Shown: positions 63,745 through 64,000 of the stretch, one piece after another
How the letters are laid out: every line of letters starts with the position of its first letter
Position numbering within the stretch: position 1 is the stretch's first letter
Source of the DNA: Anaerobacillus arseniciselenatis
GTDB taxonomy: Bacteria; Bacillota; Bacilli; Bacillales; Anaerobacillaceae
DNA: 64,000 bases
Assembly: GCF_001865995.1 (NCBI RefSeq)
Contig: NZ_MLQQ01000026.1
Coordinates: forward strand, 94,724 to 158,723
Direction: 5' to 3'
Notes under the pieces: generated by a model
Seen by the model: only the letters and a program-made list of their open reading frames with translations
What the model was told of the DNA's origin: nothing
The model's database searches: none
Made by a program: the position numbers and the translations under genes

Positions 63745-64000
63745 TTGGAAACAGCAACGTTAGTTACGTTTATCGTATATTTAGTAGGGATGTTAGCGAT
63801 CGGTCTTGTTGCCTATCGAATGACTAACAATTTATCAGACTATGTTTTAGGCGGAAGAAGATTAGGTGGGGGGGTCGCCGCTTTAAGTGCGGGTGCTTCT
63901 GATATGAGTAGCTGGCTTTTACTAGGATTGCCAGGTTATGCTTACGTCGCTGGAATGGAAGCGATTTGGATCTCGGTAGGTTTAGCAGTGGGTGCCTACT
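63745..64000 (+). CDS. putP: Sodium/proline symporter PutP (partial, runs off window end)
   Basis: The first 85 residues from TTG 63745, after GGGGAGAG. LSDYVLGGRRLGGGVAALSA and GASDMSSWLLLGLPGYAY are the first two helices and the Na+/proline site of PutP; GASDMS-WLL matches the E. coli protein. It imports proline with sodium. It forms an operon with proline dehydrogenase and the small accessory protein. Confidence 0.92.
   Translation, partial: METATLVTFIVYLVGMLAIGLVAYRMTNNLSDYVLGGRRLGGGVAALSAGASDMSSWLLLGLPGYAYVAGMEAIWISVGLAVGAY

Overview
This is a low-GC Gram-positive chromosome segment from a Bacillaceae member. Strong AGGAGG-type ribosome sites, an S-box metK, a T-box leuS and a yt-gene backbone in roughly the Bacillus subtilis order (ytkD, ytlACD, pckA, metK, ytoA, ytpA, ytpB, ytiB, ytqB, ytqA, leuS) all point that way. 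A selenocysteine-dependent respiratory formate dehydrogenase suggests a lineage capable of anaerobic growth. An alkaliphilic or anaerobic Bacillus relative such as Anaerobacillus is possible, but this is inference. No rRNA, tRNA, CRISPR array, prophage or transposase gene was seen.

Layout: 1-20 kb is mixed chromosome: a methyltransferase fragment, a decayed sensor kinase, an intact 5TM-type sensor kinase, an aldo/keto reductase, oligoendopeptidase F, an EamA exporter, two polysaccharide deacetylases, a hemolysin III protein, a D-threonine aldolase-like enzyme, a GntR/ABC operon, DedA and a family III CoA-transferase. 20.4-31.8 kb is a formate dehydrogenase island: fdhD, a three-subunit membrane formate dehydrogenase (catalytic subunit read through an in-frame TGA), fdhE, mobA, moeA, a second MoeA fused to a binding-protein-like domain, and tatA. 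It holds sulfuration, molybdenum cofactor maturation, a Tat component and the enzyme together. A likely FNR-type promoter lies upstream.

32-36.6 kb holds a chemoreceptor, a cold-shock protein, an MFS exporter and the nucleotide-pool enzyme YtkD. 36.7-53.3 kb is the yt backbone: a NitT/TauT-like ABC importer, pckA with a CcpN-like operator, metK under a SAM riboswitch, glgC-glgD, two carbonic-anhydrase-type proteins, a lysophospholipase, a sesquarterpene synthase, an E. coli-type SpeD and tRNA-modification genes. 53.6-60.8 kb holds an amidohydrolase/MFS pair, a diguanylate cyclase and leuS behind a T-box. 60.9-64 kb is a proline-use locus: a sigma-54 activator, a -24/-12 promoter, proline dehydrogenase, a 34-residue accessory membrane protein and the start of putP.

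The intergenic DNA is unusually rich in structured repeats, named here A to D. Family A (about 120 bp, eight copies plus a fragment) has terminal inverted repeats and nested stems whose arms covary. Family B is the GTCCC / GTGTCTGACAC hairpin set downstream of many genes. Family C (about 130 bp) has covarying stems around a conserved internal sequence. Family D is built from ACTCAAA repeats. Families A and C are the best candidates for something undescribed; the selenocysteine formate dehydrogenase is the feature automatic annotation is most likely to break in two.
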